Shown one piece after another: positions 1-5,638 of a DNA stretch of 5,638 nt (positions are counted from its first letter, which is position 1; each line of letters starts with the position of its first letter). The notes under the pieces are model-generated. The model searched no databases and was not told where the DNA came from. It worked only from the letters and a program-made list of their open reading frames with translations. Source of the DNA: Blastococcus sp. CT_GayMR20 (GTDB lineage Bacteria > Actinomycetota > Actinomycetes > Mycobacteriales > Geodermatophilaceae); contig NZ_SPQM01000217.1 of the NCBI RefSeq assembly GCF_004570345.1, forward strand, positions 1 to 5,638. Direction: 5' to 3'. The position numbers were made by a program, and so were the translations under genes.

Positions 1-2564
1 CCGCGGCCGGTGCTCCGGCTGCGCCGGCCACCCCCCGTCCGGCGACCCCCCGTCCGGCAGCCGCCGGTGGGGGCGCTCCTGCGGGCGCCGGTCCGCGTCC
101 GGGCCCCCGCCCGGCACCGCGTCCCGGTAACAACCCCTTCAGCTCGCCGCGTCCGGCTGCACCCCCCGCCGCCGCTGCCGGCGCTGGTCCTGCCGCCGGT
201 CCTCGTCCCGGTCCGGCCACGCCCGGTCCGCGTCCTGCGCCCGGAGCCCCGCGTCCGGCCGCCGCTGGTCCGGGCGGTCCCCGTCCCGGTCCGGGCGGTC
301 CGCGTCCCGCTCCCGGTGCCGGCGGTCCCCGTCCGGCTCCCGGTGCCGGTGGTCCACGTCCGAACCCGGGCATGATGCCGCAGCGTCCCTCGCCCGGCAT
401 GATGCCCGGCCGGGGCGCTCCTGCCGGTCGTCCCGGTGGCGGACCCGGCGGCCCTGGCGGCGGCCGTGGTGGCCCCGGCGGTCGTCCCGGTGGCCCCGGT
501 GGTGGCGGCGGTGGCGGTGGCTTCCGTCCCGGTGGTGGCGGCGGTGGCGGTGGCGCTCCCGGCGCCGGCGCGCCCGCCGGTGGTGGCTTCCGTGGCGGCG
601 GCGGTGGTCGTGGCCGCGGTCGCGGCGGCTCGGGTGCCGGCACGGCCGGTGCCTTCGGCCGCCCTGGTGGCCGCGGTCCGGTCCGTGGGCGCAAGAGCAA
701 GAAGCAGCGGCGTCAGGAGTTCGACTCCATGGCGGCGCCCAGCATGGGCGGCGTCAGCCTGCCCCGTGGCAACGGCCAGACCGTCCGGCTGCCCCGTGGT
801 GCCTCGCTGACCGACCTGGCCGAGCGGATCAACGCCGAGCCGGCCGCGCTGGTCACCGCCCTGTTCCACCTGGGCGAGATGATCACCGCGACGCAGTCGG
901 TGAACGACGAGACGCTGCAGCTGCTCGGCGCCGAGATCGGCTGGGACATCCAGGTCGTCAGCCCCGAGGACGAGGACCGCGAGCTCCTCGAGACCTTCGA
1001 TCTCACCTTCGGTGACGAGGAGGGCGACGAGGAGGACTGGTCGTCCCGTCCGCCGGTCGTGACCGTCATGGGTCACGTCGACCACGGAAAGACGAAGCTC
1101 CTGGATGCGATCCGCCACGCCAACGTGGTGGCCCGCGAGGCCGGTGGCATCACCCAGCACATCGGCGCCTACCAGATCGTCACCGAGCTCGAGCACAACG
1201 AGCGACCGATCACCTTCATCGACACCCCGGGTCACGAGTCGTTCACCGCGATGCGTGCCCGTGGCGCGAAGGTGACCGACATCGTCGTCCTGGTCGTGGC
1301 GGCCGACGACGGCGTCATGCCCCAGACGGTCGAGGCGCTCAACCACGCCCAGGCCGCCGACGTGCCGATCGTGGTCGCGGTCAACAAGATCGACAAGGAG
1401 GGGGCCAACCCCGCCAAGATCCGTCAGCAGCTCACCGAGTACGGCCTGGTGGCCGAGGAGTACGGCGGCGACACGATGTTCGTCGACGTCTCCGCGACGA
1501 CCCGTCAGGGCCTCGACGAGCTGCTCACGGCGATCCTGCTGACGGCCGATGCCTCGCTGGACCTGCGCGCGAACACCGAGCAGGACCCGCAGGGTGTGGT
1601 CATCGAGGGCAAGCTGGACAAGGGCCGGGGCCCCGTCGCCACGGTGCTGGTCCAGCGCGGCACGCTGCGCCAGGGCGACTCGATCGTGGCCGGCGACGCC
1701 TACGGGCGCGTGCGGTCGCTGCTCGACGAGCACGGCAACAAGCTCAAGGAGGCCCTGCCCGCCCGTCCGGTGCAGGTCGTCGGTCTGACCTCGGTGCCCC
1801 GCGCCGGCGACACGTTCCTGGTCGTCGACGAGGACCGGGTGGCCCGGCAGATCGCCGACCGCCGCCAGGCCCGCATCCGCAACGCGCAGAACGCATCCAT
1901 GCGCAAGCGGATCAGCCTGGAGGACCTCGACGCCGCCCTCAAGGAGACCCGTCAGCTCAACCTGATCATCAAGGGCGACAACTCGGGCACCGTCGAGGCG
2001 CTCGAAGAGGCGCTGATGAAGATCGAGGTCGACGACGACATCTCGCTGCGGGTCATCCACCGCGGCGTCGGCGGGATCACCAAGAGCGACATCGACCTGG
2101 CGCTGGCCGACGACGTCATCGTCCTGGGCTTCAACGTCCGGGCCGAGGGTCAGGCCACCGAGCTCGCGAACCGCGAGGGCGTGGACGTCCGGTACTACAC
2201 GGTCATCTACCAGGCCATCGACGAGATCGAGGCCGCTCTCAAGGGCATGCTCAAGCCCGTCTACGAGGAGGTCCAGCTCGGTACGGCGGAGGTCCGCGAG
2301 GTCTTCCGGGTGCCGAAGATCGGCAACGTCGCCGGTTCGCTGGTCCGCAGCGGCACGATCGTGCGCAATTCGAAGGCACGGCTCATGCGTGACGGTGCCG
2401 TGGTCGCCGACAACCTGACGGTGGAGTCCCTCCGCCGGTTCAAGGACGACGCGACCGAGGTCCGCGAGGGCTACGAGTGCGGTATCGGCCTGGGGTCGTT
2501 CAACGACATCAAGGTCGACGACGTGATCGAGACGTTCGAGATGCGGGAGATCCCCCGCACCTGA
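1..2564 (+). CDS. infB: Translation initiation factor IF-2, 5'-truncated by the window edge
   Basis: IF-2 is the cytosolic GTPase that brings fMet-tRNA to the 30S subunit and promotes subunit joining. The reading frame is open from base 3 to the TGA at 2562-2564, giving 853 visible residues; the true start lies upstream. Visible residues 1 to about 230 are Ala/Pro/Arg/Gly-rich low complexity, followed by a basic linker ([11 protein letters not shown]). An IF2_N domain is at about 259-313. The GTPase domain shows G1 GHVDHGKT (357-364, bases 1071-1094), the [10 protein letters not shown] switch region, G3 DTPGHE (from 407), G4 NKID (from 461) and G5 SA (497-498). Beta-barrel domain II follows, then IF-2 domain III (about bases 1957-2250). 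The C-terminal fMet-tRNA-binding domain contains [14 protein letters not shown] and GYECGIG. All core motifs are intact. The ATG pair at 372/375 has no ribosome-binding site and lies inside the continuous frame, so I do not take it as the start. Family identity is certain; only the missing N-terminal length is unknown. Confidence 0.98.
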   Translation, partial: AAGAPAAPATPRPATPRPAAAGGGAPAGAGPRPGPRPAPRPGNNPFSSPRPAAPPAAAAGAGPAAGPRPGPATPGPRPAPGAPRPAAAGPGGPRPGPGGPRPAPGAGGPRPAPGAGGPRPNPGMMPQRPSPGMMPGRGAPAGRPGGGPGGPGGGRGGPGGRPGGPGGGGGGGGFRPGGGGGGGGAPGAGAPAGGGFRGGGGGRGRGRGGSGAGTAGAFGRPGGRGPVRGRKSKKQRRQEFDSMAAPSMGGVSLPRGNGQTVRLPRGASLTDLAERINAEPAALVTALFHLGEMITATQSVNDETLQLLGAEIGWDIQVVSPEDEDRELLETFDLTFGDEEGDEEDWSSRPPVVTVMGHVDHGKTKLLDAIRHANVVAREAGGITQHIGAYQIVTELEHNERPITFIDTPGHESFTAMRARGAKVTDIVVLVVAADDGVMPQTVEALNHAQAADVPIVVAVNKIDKEGANPAKIRQQLTEYGLVAEEYGGDTMFVDVSATTRQGLDELLTAILLTADASLDLRANTEQDPQGVVIEGKLDKGRGPVATVLVQRGTLRQGDSIVAGDAYGRVRSLLDEHGNKLKEALPARPVQVVGLTSVPRAGDTFLVVDEDRVARQIADRRQARIRNAQNASMRKRISLEDLDAALKETRQLNLIIKGDNSGTVEALEEALMKIEVDDDISLRVIHRGVGGITKSDIDLALADDVIVLGFNVRAEGQATELANREGVDVRYYTVIYQAIDEIEAALKGMLKPVYEEVQLGTAEVREVFRVPKIGNVAGSLVRSGTIVRNSKARLMRDGAVVADNLTVESLRRFKDDATEVREGYECGIGLGSFNDIKVDDVIETFEMREIPRT
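267..359 (+). repeat. Degenerate PGGPR / PAPGAGGPR coding repeats in the IF-2 N-terminus
   Basis: Bases 306-332 and 333-359 are adjacent 27-base units that both encode PAPGAGGPR, differing only at synonymous third positions. They are preceded by shorter PGGPR and PGPGGPR units from about 270. The repeat lies in the disordered N-terminal segment of IF-2. It probably arose by slippage or unequal exchange, with no known specific function. Confidence 0.75.
495..554 (+). repeat. Exact 27-base direct repeat encoding PGGGGGGGG in IF-2
   Basis: Bases 495-521 and 528-554 are identical over 27 bases and each encodes one Pro followed by eight Gly. They are separated by six bases encoding Phe-Arg, giving a 33-base period. 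The block sits in a Gly-rich stretch that continues as [16 protein letters not shown], resembling RGG/FRG motifs of RNA-binding disordered regions. Perfect identity even at third positions suggests recent duplication. The copy number may vary between strains, and this is a likely place for assembly or sequencing error. Confidence 0.8.
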
Positions 2565-2567
2565 AAG

Positions 2568-2623
2568 AGGACCCCGTCCTCCTCACACCTCGCAAGCTCG
2601 GCGTGAGCCCCTGGACGGGGCCG
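2568..2623 (+). repeat. Compound intergenic hairpin, copy 1 (infB-DUF503 spacer)
   Basis: The element begins four bases after the infB stop. The outer stem is ccccgtcc (2572-2579) with ggacgggg (2613-2620). The inner stem is ctcac (2582-2586) with gtgag (2603-2607). The apical part contains tcgcaagctcg (2590-2600), and cccct (2608-2612) forms the right-hand bulge. No T-run follows, so it is not a classical intrinsic terminator. The element is repeated downstream of the next gene with the same layout. Likely roles are mRNA 3'-end stabilisation, attenuation or a REP-like dispersed element; the sequence alone does not decide between them. Confidence 0.8.
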
Positions 2624-2628
2624 ACAGC

Positions 2629-2635
2629 GGGGAGG
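2629..2635 (+). promoter_or_regulatory. Shine-Dalgarno site that bears on the DUF503 start
   Basis: The ggggagg at 2629-2635 is a strong anti-16S match. It leaves only two bases before the ATG at 2638 but eight before the in-frame GTG at 2644. Usual spacing therefore favours the GTG, two codons further in. Confidence 0.6.
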
Positions 2636-2637
2636 CG

Positions 2638-2937
2638 ATGAGCGTGTTCACCGGCACGCTCATCGCCGACCTGCTGCTGGGCGACGTCCACTCGCTCAAG
2701 GGCAAGCGCGCCGTCGTCCGGCCCATCGTGGCCGAGCTGCGGCGCCGCTTCGCCGTGGCCGCCGCGGAGGTGGGAGACCAGGACGTGCACCGCCGGGTGC
2801 AGGTCGGCGTCGCCACCGTCGCGGGGGACGCCGGGCAGGTCTCCGACGTCCTCGACGCCTGCGAGCGGTTGCTGGCCGACCGTCCGGAGGTGACGCTGCT
2901 GTCGACACATCGGCAGCTCTTCAGCGACACGGACTGA
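2638..2937 (+). CDS. DUF503 (YlxP-like) family protein
   Basis: This is a 99-residue cytosolic protein of the DUF503 family, whose Bacillus member YlxP is likewise encoded between infB and rbfA. Recognisable family features are GTLIADLLLGDVHSLKGKR near the N-terminus, VVRPIVAELRRRF, the AAEVGDQDVHRR segment and a C-terminal PEVTLLSTHRQLF. The length is normal for the family. The molecular function is not established; position among translation genes suggests a role around ribosome maturation or RNA, which is inference. The ATG at 2638 is given as the outer limit. GTG 2644 is better spaced from the ribosome-binding site and would give a protein beginning MFTGTL, close to the M-[FY]-VGTL start I recall for actinobacterial homologues. 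The gene ends in two tandem in-frame stops (TGA TGA, 2935-2940). Hairpin repeats flank it on both sides. Confidence 0.93.
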   Translation: MSVFTGTLIADLLLGDVHSLKGKRAVVRPIVAELRRRFAVAAAEVGDQDVHRRVQVGVATVAGDAGQVSDVLDACERLLADRPEVTLLSTHRQLFSDTD

Positions 2938-2940
2938 TGA

Positions 2941-2993
2941 AGGACCCCCTGCCCCCCGCTCGCACGCTCGCGGCGGGCCCCTGCAGGGGGCCG
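2941..2993 (+). repeat. Compound intergenic hairpin, copy 2 (DUF503-rbfA spacer)
   Basis: The element begins just after the tandem stops of the DUF503 gene. The outer stem is ccccctgc (2945-2952) with gcaggggg (2983-2990). The inner stem is cccgc (2955-2959) with gcggg (2973-2977). The apical part contains tcgcacgctcg (2960-2970), and cccct (2978-2982) is the same right-hand bulge as in copy 1. Both copies are flanked by agga on the left and ccg on the right. Compared with copy 1, two outer-stem and two inner-stem pairs have changed on both sides while pairing is kept. No T-run follows. Confidence 0.82.
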
Positions 2994-3025
2994 CCCGCCC
3001 CGGCGTCGTCCGACGCCCCGACTCC

Positions 3026-3032
3026 AGGAGGT
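3026..3032 (+). promoter_or_regulatory. Strong Shine-Dalgarno site of rbfA
   Basis: The aggaggt at 3026-3032 is a full-length anti-16S match ending four bases before the ATG at 3037. It fixes the rbfA start and suggests efficient independent initiation after the hairpin-bearing spacer. Confidence 0.85.
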
Positions 3033-3036
3033 CCCG

Positions 3037-3546
3037 ATGGCCGACCCGGCCCGCGCCCGCAAGCTGGCGGTCCGCATCCGTCAGATCGTGTCCCACGCGA
3101 TCGAGATGCAGATCAAGGACCCCCGACTGGGCATGGTCACCGTCACCGACGCCAAGGTGACCGGAGACCTCCGTGAAGCGACGGTGTTCTACACCGTCTA
3201 CGGCGACGAGACCCAGATCGCCGACTCGGCGGCGGCGCTCACCAGCGCGACCGGGATCCTCCGCGCGACCGTCGGCAAGCAGACCGGCATCAAGTTCGTG
3301 CCGACGCTGACCTTCGTGGCAGACATCGTCCCGGACACCGCGCGCGAGCTCGAGGAAGCCCTCGAGCGTGCGCGGCACGCCGACGCCGAGCTCGCCCGTG
3401 CCCGTGAGGGCGCGCAGTACGCCGGCGACGCCGACCCCTACCGCAAGCCGGCGGAGGACGACGAGGACACCGACGGCGACACGGTCGTCGCGTCGACTGC
3501 CGATGAAGGGGTCGACGACGCCGTCCGGACCAGGAGTGCTCTGTGA
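3037..3546 (+). CDS. rbfA: Ribosome-binding factor A (30S maturation factor)
   Basis: RbfA is a small KH-like-fold protein that binds the 30S subunit near the 5' end of 16S rRNA and assists late 16S processing and cold adaptation. The 169-residue product shows the family pattern: [18 protein letters not shown], the conserved [19 protein letters not shown], the strand [13 protein letters not shown], a helix ending in [17 protein letters not shown], then [22 protein letters not shown]. The KH-like core ends near residue 115. A charged extension follows, with [10 protein letters not shown] and then a strongly acidic tail (EDDEDTDGD), which makes it longer than the 133-residue E. coli protein; such tails are usual in actinobacteria. 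A perfect ribosome-binding site supports the start. The TGA overlaps the GTG of the next gene by four bases, which implies translational coupling. Confidence 0.97.
   Translation: MADPARARKLAVRIRQIVSHAIEMQIKDPRLGMVTVTDAKVTGDLREATVFYTVYGDETQIADSAAALTSATGILRATVGKQTGIKFVPTLTFVADIVPDTARELEEALERARHADAELARAREGAQYAGDADPYRKPAEDDEDTDGDTVVASTADEGVDDAVRTRSAL
3532..3536 (+). promoter_or_regulatory. Shine-Dalgarno site for the small acidic ORF
   Basis: The aggag at 3532-3536 lies inside the end of rbfA, six bases before the GTG at 3543. Its good spacing is part of the case that the small ORF is translated. Confidence 0.6.
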
Positions 3547-3788
3547 CCGAGAACGACCCCGATCCTTTCGAGCCCGACGAGGGTCAGGGCACGTCCGTGC
3601 TGGGTGGCCGCAAGGCGCCCGACGCGGGGGACCCCACCGACGGCGGCAAGCACGGCGAGATCGGCTCCGCGCCGAGCATCACCGCCGACGAGCCGGACGC
3701 GGGTGGTTCCGGGTATCCCGTCGGGGGTGGCCGGGTCGAGGAGGAGCAGAACGCTCCACCGGTCGCCGATCCCGGTCCGGATGCCTGA
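3543..3788 (+). CDS. Small acidic, probably disordered protein of unknown function
   Basis: I do not recognise a family. The 81-residue product has about 18 acidic against 4 basic residues, about 16 Gly and 12 Pro, and no Cys or Trp. It has no signal peptide or membrane segment, so it is most likely a cytosolic disordered protein. Evidence that it is real: the GTG start overlaps the rbfA stop (GTGA), aggag lies six bases upstream, third positions are strongly G/C as in the neighbours, and the frame fills the whole gap between rbfA and the DHH gene. It ends six bases before the ATG of the DHH gene and in the same frame. That gene has no clear ribosome-binding site of its own, so translation through this ORF may deliver ribosomes to it by reinitiation. 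Alternatively it is a coupling leader whose peptide does not matter. Confidence 0.7.
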   Translation: MTENDPDPFEPDEGQGTSVLGGRKAPDAGDPTDGGKHGEIGSAPSITADEPDAGGSGYPVGGGRVEEEQNAPPVADPGPDA

Positions 3789-3794
3789 TCCGCG

Positions 3795-4790
3795 ATGACG
3801 CTCTCCACCAGCCGGGCCGCCCGCACCGTCGCCTCGGTGCTGGCCGAGGCCGCCGACTCCCGTGCCACGGTCGTCCTGTCCGGGCACGTGCAGCCCGACG
3901 CCGACGCCCTGGGCAGCACGCTGTCCCTGGCCGAAGGGCTCCGCCGTCGGGGTGCCCGCGTCCTGGCGACCTTCCCCGACCCGTTCACGCTGCCGTCCTC
4001 GCTGGGCTGGCTGCCAGGGGCGGAGGGTCTCGTGCCGTCGTCCTCGGTGCCGTCGTCCCCGGACGTGTTCGTGAGCCTCGACGCGGCCTCTCCCGGTCGG
4101 CTGGGCGAGCTCGCGGTGCTGCTGGAGAACGCCGGGACCTCCGTGGTCATCGACCACCACGCCAGCAACCCCGGCTTCGGCGACGTGTGCCTCGTCGACG
4201 GCGGTGCCCCGGCGACGGTGTCGCTGGTGGCCGGGCTCCTGGACGATCTCGGCGTCGCGCTCGACCCGCAGCTGGCCACCCTGCTGTACGCCGGGCTGGC
4301 CGCCGACACCGGCTCCTTCCGCTTCGGCAACACCCGGCCGGACACCCACGAGCTGGCCGCGCGGCTGCTGGCCACCGGCATCGACCACTCCGACATCAGC
4401 CGGCGGCTCTTCGACACCGCACCCTTCGGCTGGCTGGGTCTGCTGTCGGTCGTCACCGGGCGCGCGGTGCTCGAGCCCGAGGTCGGTGCCGGGCTGGTCT
4501 GGACGTGGTCGAGCACGGCCGAGGCCGCCGAGCACGGCCTGCCGGGGGAGCAGCTTGAGGCCCTCGTCGACGTCATCCGCTCCACCGAGGAGGCGGACGT
4601 GGCGTGCGTGCTCAAGGGGCAGGACGACGGGTCGTGGTCGATCTCGCTCCGCTCGCGGGGTGGGACGGACGTCGCGCGGGTCGCGATGGCGCTCGGTGGC
4701 GGCGGGCACGTCCTCGCCGCCGGCTACTCCTCCTACCTCGACCGCGAGAAGACCATCGACGCTCTGCGGCAGGAACTCCATGATCGATGA
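3795..4790 (+). CDS. nrnA: DHH/DHHA1 phosphoesterase, NrnA/CnpB type (nanoRNase, pAp or cyclic-di-AMP product phosphatase)
   Basis: The family uses a two-metal (Mn) centre to hydrolyse very short RNAs and 3'-phosphoadenosine 5'-phosphate. The M. tuberculosis homologue Rv2837c (CnpB) also degrades cyclic-di-AMP and pApA. The 331-residue product is full length (CnpB is about 336). Visible motifs: GHVQPDADALGS (residues 30-41, metal ligands H31, D35, D37), VSLDAA with D96, the signature VIDHHASN (D120, H121, H122), and AADTGSFRF with D171. The C-terminal DHHA1 domain has the GGGGH substrate-binding loop at 301-305, followed by AAGYS. All catalytic residues are present. The ATG at 3795 places the first motif at the usual distance. 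No Shine-Dalgarno is apparent, and the upstream TGA (3786-3788) is only two codons away in the same frame, so reinitiation is likely. The substrate preference cannot be read from sequence. Confidence 0.94.
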   Translation: MTLSTSRAARTVASVLAEAADSRATVVLSGHVQPDADALGSTLSLAEGLRRRGARVLATFPDPFTLPSSLGWLPGAEGLVPSSSVPSSPDVFVSLDAASPGRLGELAVLLENAGTSVVIDHHASNPGFGDVCLVDGGAPATVSLVAGLLDDLGVALDPQLATLLYAGLAADTGSFRFGNTRPDTHELAARLLATGIDHSDISRRLFDTAPFGWLGLLSVVTGRAVLEPEVGAGLVWTWSSTAEAAEHGLPGEQLEALVDVIRSTEEADVACVLKGQDDGSWSISLRSRGGTDVARVAMALGGGGHVLAAGYSSYLDREKTIDALRQELHDR

Positions 4791-5638
4791 CGTGGCGGTC
4801 CTCCCGATCGCCCCGCAACCAGGAGCCGTCCCCGATCAGCGCTGAGCCGGGTCCGGCAACCGGATCGGGACGTCTCCGCCCCCCGCGATCCGGTTCCCCG
4901 TCTGTGCTCTCCCTCGCGGCGCCGGCACTGGTCGTGCTGGCCGCTGAACCGCTCTACCTGCTCGTCGACACCGCGGTCGTCGGCAACCTCGGCACCGTTC
5001 CGCTGGGCGGTCTCGCCGTCGGCGGCGGCCTCCTCGCGTGGGCGGCCGCGCTGCTGAACTTCCTCGCATACGGCACGACCGCCCGGGCCGCCCGCCGCGC
5101 CGGCGCCGGTGACCGCCCCGGGGCCGTCGCCGAGGGCGTGCAGGCGACCTGGCTCGCCCTCGGCCTCGGGCTGGCCGTGCTGCTGTTCTTCCACCTGCTC
5201 GCCGGCCCGCTGACCCGCGTCCTCGCCGGCGGACCGGGACCCGTCGCCGAGGCGGGCGAGCAGTGGCTGCGGGTGGCCTCCCTCGGGGTCCCCCTGCTGC
5301 TGATCTCCCTCGCCGGCAACGGGTGGATGCGAGGCGTCCAGGACCTCCGTCGGCCGGTGCGCTACGTGCTGGCGGGCAGCATGGTCAGCCTCGTGCTGTG
5401 CCCCCTGCTGGTGCATGCCGCGGGGATGGGGCTGGTCGGCTCGGCCGTCGCCAACGTCGCCGGTCAGGCGGTCACGGCAGTGCTGTTCATCCGCGCACTC
5501 GCCCGGGAAGGTGCGCCGTGGCGGCCTCGACCGGCCGCGCTGGGCCGGCAGCTCGTCATCGGCCGCGACCTCCTCCTGCGGGCCGCCGTCCTCCAGTGCT
5601 CGTTCCTCCTCGCCGCAGGTGTCGCCGCCCGCGCGGGG
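4787..5638 (+). CDS. MATE-family efflux transporter, DinF-like, 3'-truncated by the window edge
   Basis: This is an inner-membrane multidrug/toxin antiporter of the MATE (DinF) subgroup. 284 codons are visible, frame open to the edge. With ATG 4787, which overlaps the DHH stop by ATGA, TM1 is about 42-60 and contains AAEPLYLLVDTAVVGNLG, a DinF-like signature (homologues usually have His where this has Asn, N67). TM2 is about 74-96 (AVGGGLLAWAAALLNFLAYGTTA). Further hydrophobic segments: ATWLALGLGLAVLLFFHLL, ASLGVPLLLISLAGNGWMRG, two in the YVLAGSMVSL to VTAVLFI stretch, and the first of the second lobe at the edge. The first 39 residues are Arg/Pro/Ser-rich with poorer third-position GC (about 74%) and no family resemblance. 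GTG 4904 is therefore an alternative start, though without a ribosome-binding site. M. tuberculosis dinF (Rv2836c) holds the same position next to the DHH gene. The substrate is unknown. Confidence 0.9.
   Translation, partial: MTWRSSRSPRNQEPSPISAEPGPATGSGRLRPPRSGSPSVLSLAAPALVVLAAEPLYLLVDTAVVGNLGTVPLGGLAVGGGLLAWAAALLNFLAYGTTARAARRAGAGDRPGAVAEGVQATWLALGLGLAVLLFFHLLAGPLTRVLAGGPGPVAEAGEQWLRVASLGVPLLLISLAGNGWMRGVQDLRRPVRYVLAGSMVSLVLCPLLVHAAGMGLVGSAVANVAGQAVTAVLFIRALAREGAPWRPRPAALGRQLVIGRDLLLRAAVLQCSFLLAAGVAARAG
4836..4845. promoter_or_regulatory. 10-base perfect palindrome near the MATE gene start
   Basis: The tcagcgctga at 4836-4845 is its own reverse complement. It lies in the poorly conserved 5' segment of the MATE gene. 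It could be a dimeric regulator site, but one 10-base palindrome in GC-rich DNA is weak evidence. Confidence 0.25.
4858..4895. promoter_or_regulatory. Inverted repeat just upstream of the alternative MATE start
   Basis: The aaccggatcg at 4858-4867 and cgatccggtt at 4886-4895 are perfect 10-base inverted copies separated by 18 bases. The right arm ends eight bases before the GTG at 4904. It could fold as an RNA hairpin that hides or exposes that start, or serve as an operator. If translation begins at 4787 it lies inside the coding sequence. No T-run follows, so it is not an ordinary terminator. Confidence 0.45.

Noticed and set aside
10..375. Apparent 121-codon ORF at the left edge
   Set aside because: It is the out-of-frame reading of the IF-2 N-terminal repeats. 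The IF-2 frame is open from base 3 and gives typical actinobacterial residues such as RPGNNPFSS and RPNPGMMP.
372..377. Internal ATG pair as the start of infB or of a short IF-2 isoform
   Set aside because: There is no Shine-Dalgarno upstream, and the frame and composition continue unbroken to the window edge. An isoform cannot be excluded but has no sequence support.
2568..2623. Spacer hairpin as a rho-independent terminator ending infB
   Set aside because: No T-run follows the stem, the next gene has a Shine-Dalgarno directly downstream, and the same element recurs after the next gene within what looks like one operon.
2509..3378. Antisense open frame of 289 codons spanning the end of infB to rbfA
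   Set aside because: It covers three + strand genes and both spacers, has no family resemblance and no convincing ribosome-binding site.
3368..4558. Overlapping + strand frame of 396 codons across rbfA, the small ORF and the DHH gene
   Set aside because: The translation is Arg/Ala/Pro-rich low complexity typical of an out-of-frame reading, whereas the DHH motifs are in another frame.
3438..4781. Long antisense open frame of 447 codons opposite rbfA and the DHH gene
   Set aside because: The product is an Arg/Gly/Val/Asp-rich shadow with no domain. The + strand carries full, motif-verified genes here, and long antisense frames are expected in DNA this GC-rich.
4780..4845. Short ORF from the ATG at 4780 with aggaa five bases upstream
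   Set aside because: It gives only 21 codons, overlaps the DHH gene end and has no recognisable product. The aggaa may equally serve the ATG at 4787.

Overview
The window looks like a fragment of a high-GC actinobacterial chromosome. GC is very high throughout, third codon positions are almost all G or C, and GTG starts and 4-base stop/start overlaps occur. The initiation factor IF-2 has the long Pro/Arg/Gly-rich N-terminus typical of Actinobacteria. The order infB - rbfA - DHH phosphoesterase - dinF-type MATE gene matches the Rv2839c-Rv2836c region of Mycobacterium tuberculosis as I recall it. A DUF503 (YlxP-like) gene between infB and rbfA is also the arrangement in Streptomyces and Bacillus. 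The spacer hairpins make me think of Geodermatophilaceae, but that is a weak impression from memory.

Layout, all on the + strand: (1) 1-2564, infB, missing its 5' end, with a low-complexity N-terminal region to about 690, then the IF2_N, GTPase and C-terminal domains. (2) 2565-2637, a spacer filled by a compound hairpin. (3) 2638-2937, a DUF503/YlxP-like protein. (4) 2938-3036, a spacer with a second copy of the same hairpin. (5) 3037-3546, rbfA. (6) 3543-3788, a small acidic, probably disordered protein of unknown function that overlaps the rbfA stop. (7) 3795-4790, an NrnA/CnpB-type DHH-DHHA1 phosphoesterase. (8) 4787-5638, a MATE/DinF-family transporter running off the right edge. There is no gene-free stretch longer than 100 bases, and I see no tRNA, rRNA, mobile element or CRISPR array.

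The genes look like one transcription unit. IF-2 and RbfA act in translation initiation and 30S maturation. The DHH enzyme turns over very short RNAs, pAp and/or cyclic-di-AMP products. The transporter is a positional neighbour with no obvious mechanistic link. The gene content is ordinary. The most interesting signal is the pair of spacer hairpins flanking the DUF503 gene: they share layout and loop sequence, and four stem base pairs differ between the copies with both partners changed, which points to selection on RNA structure. Second is the small acidic ORF, tied to rbfA by a 4-base overlap and separated from the DHH gene in the same frame by a single TGA.
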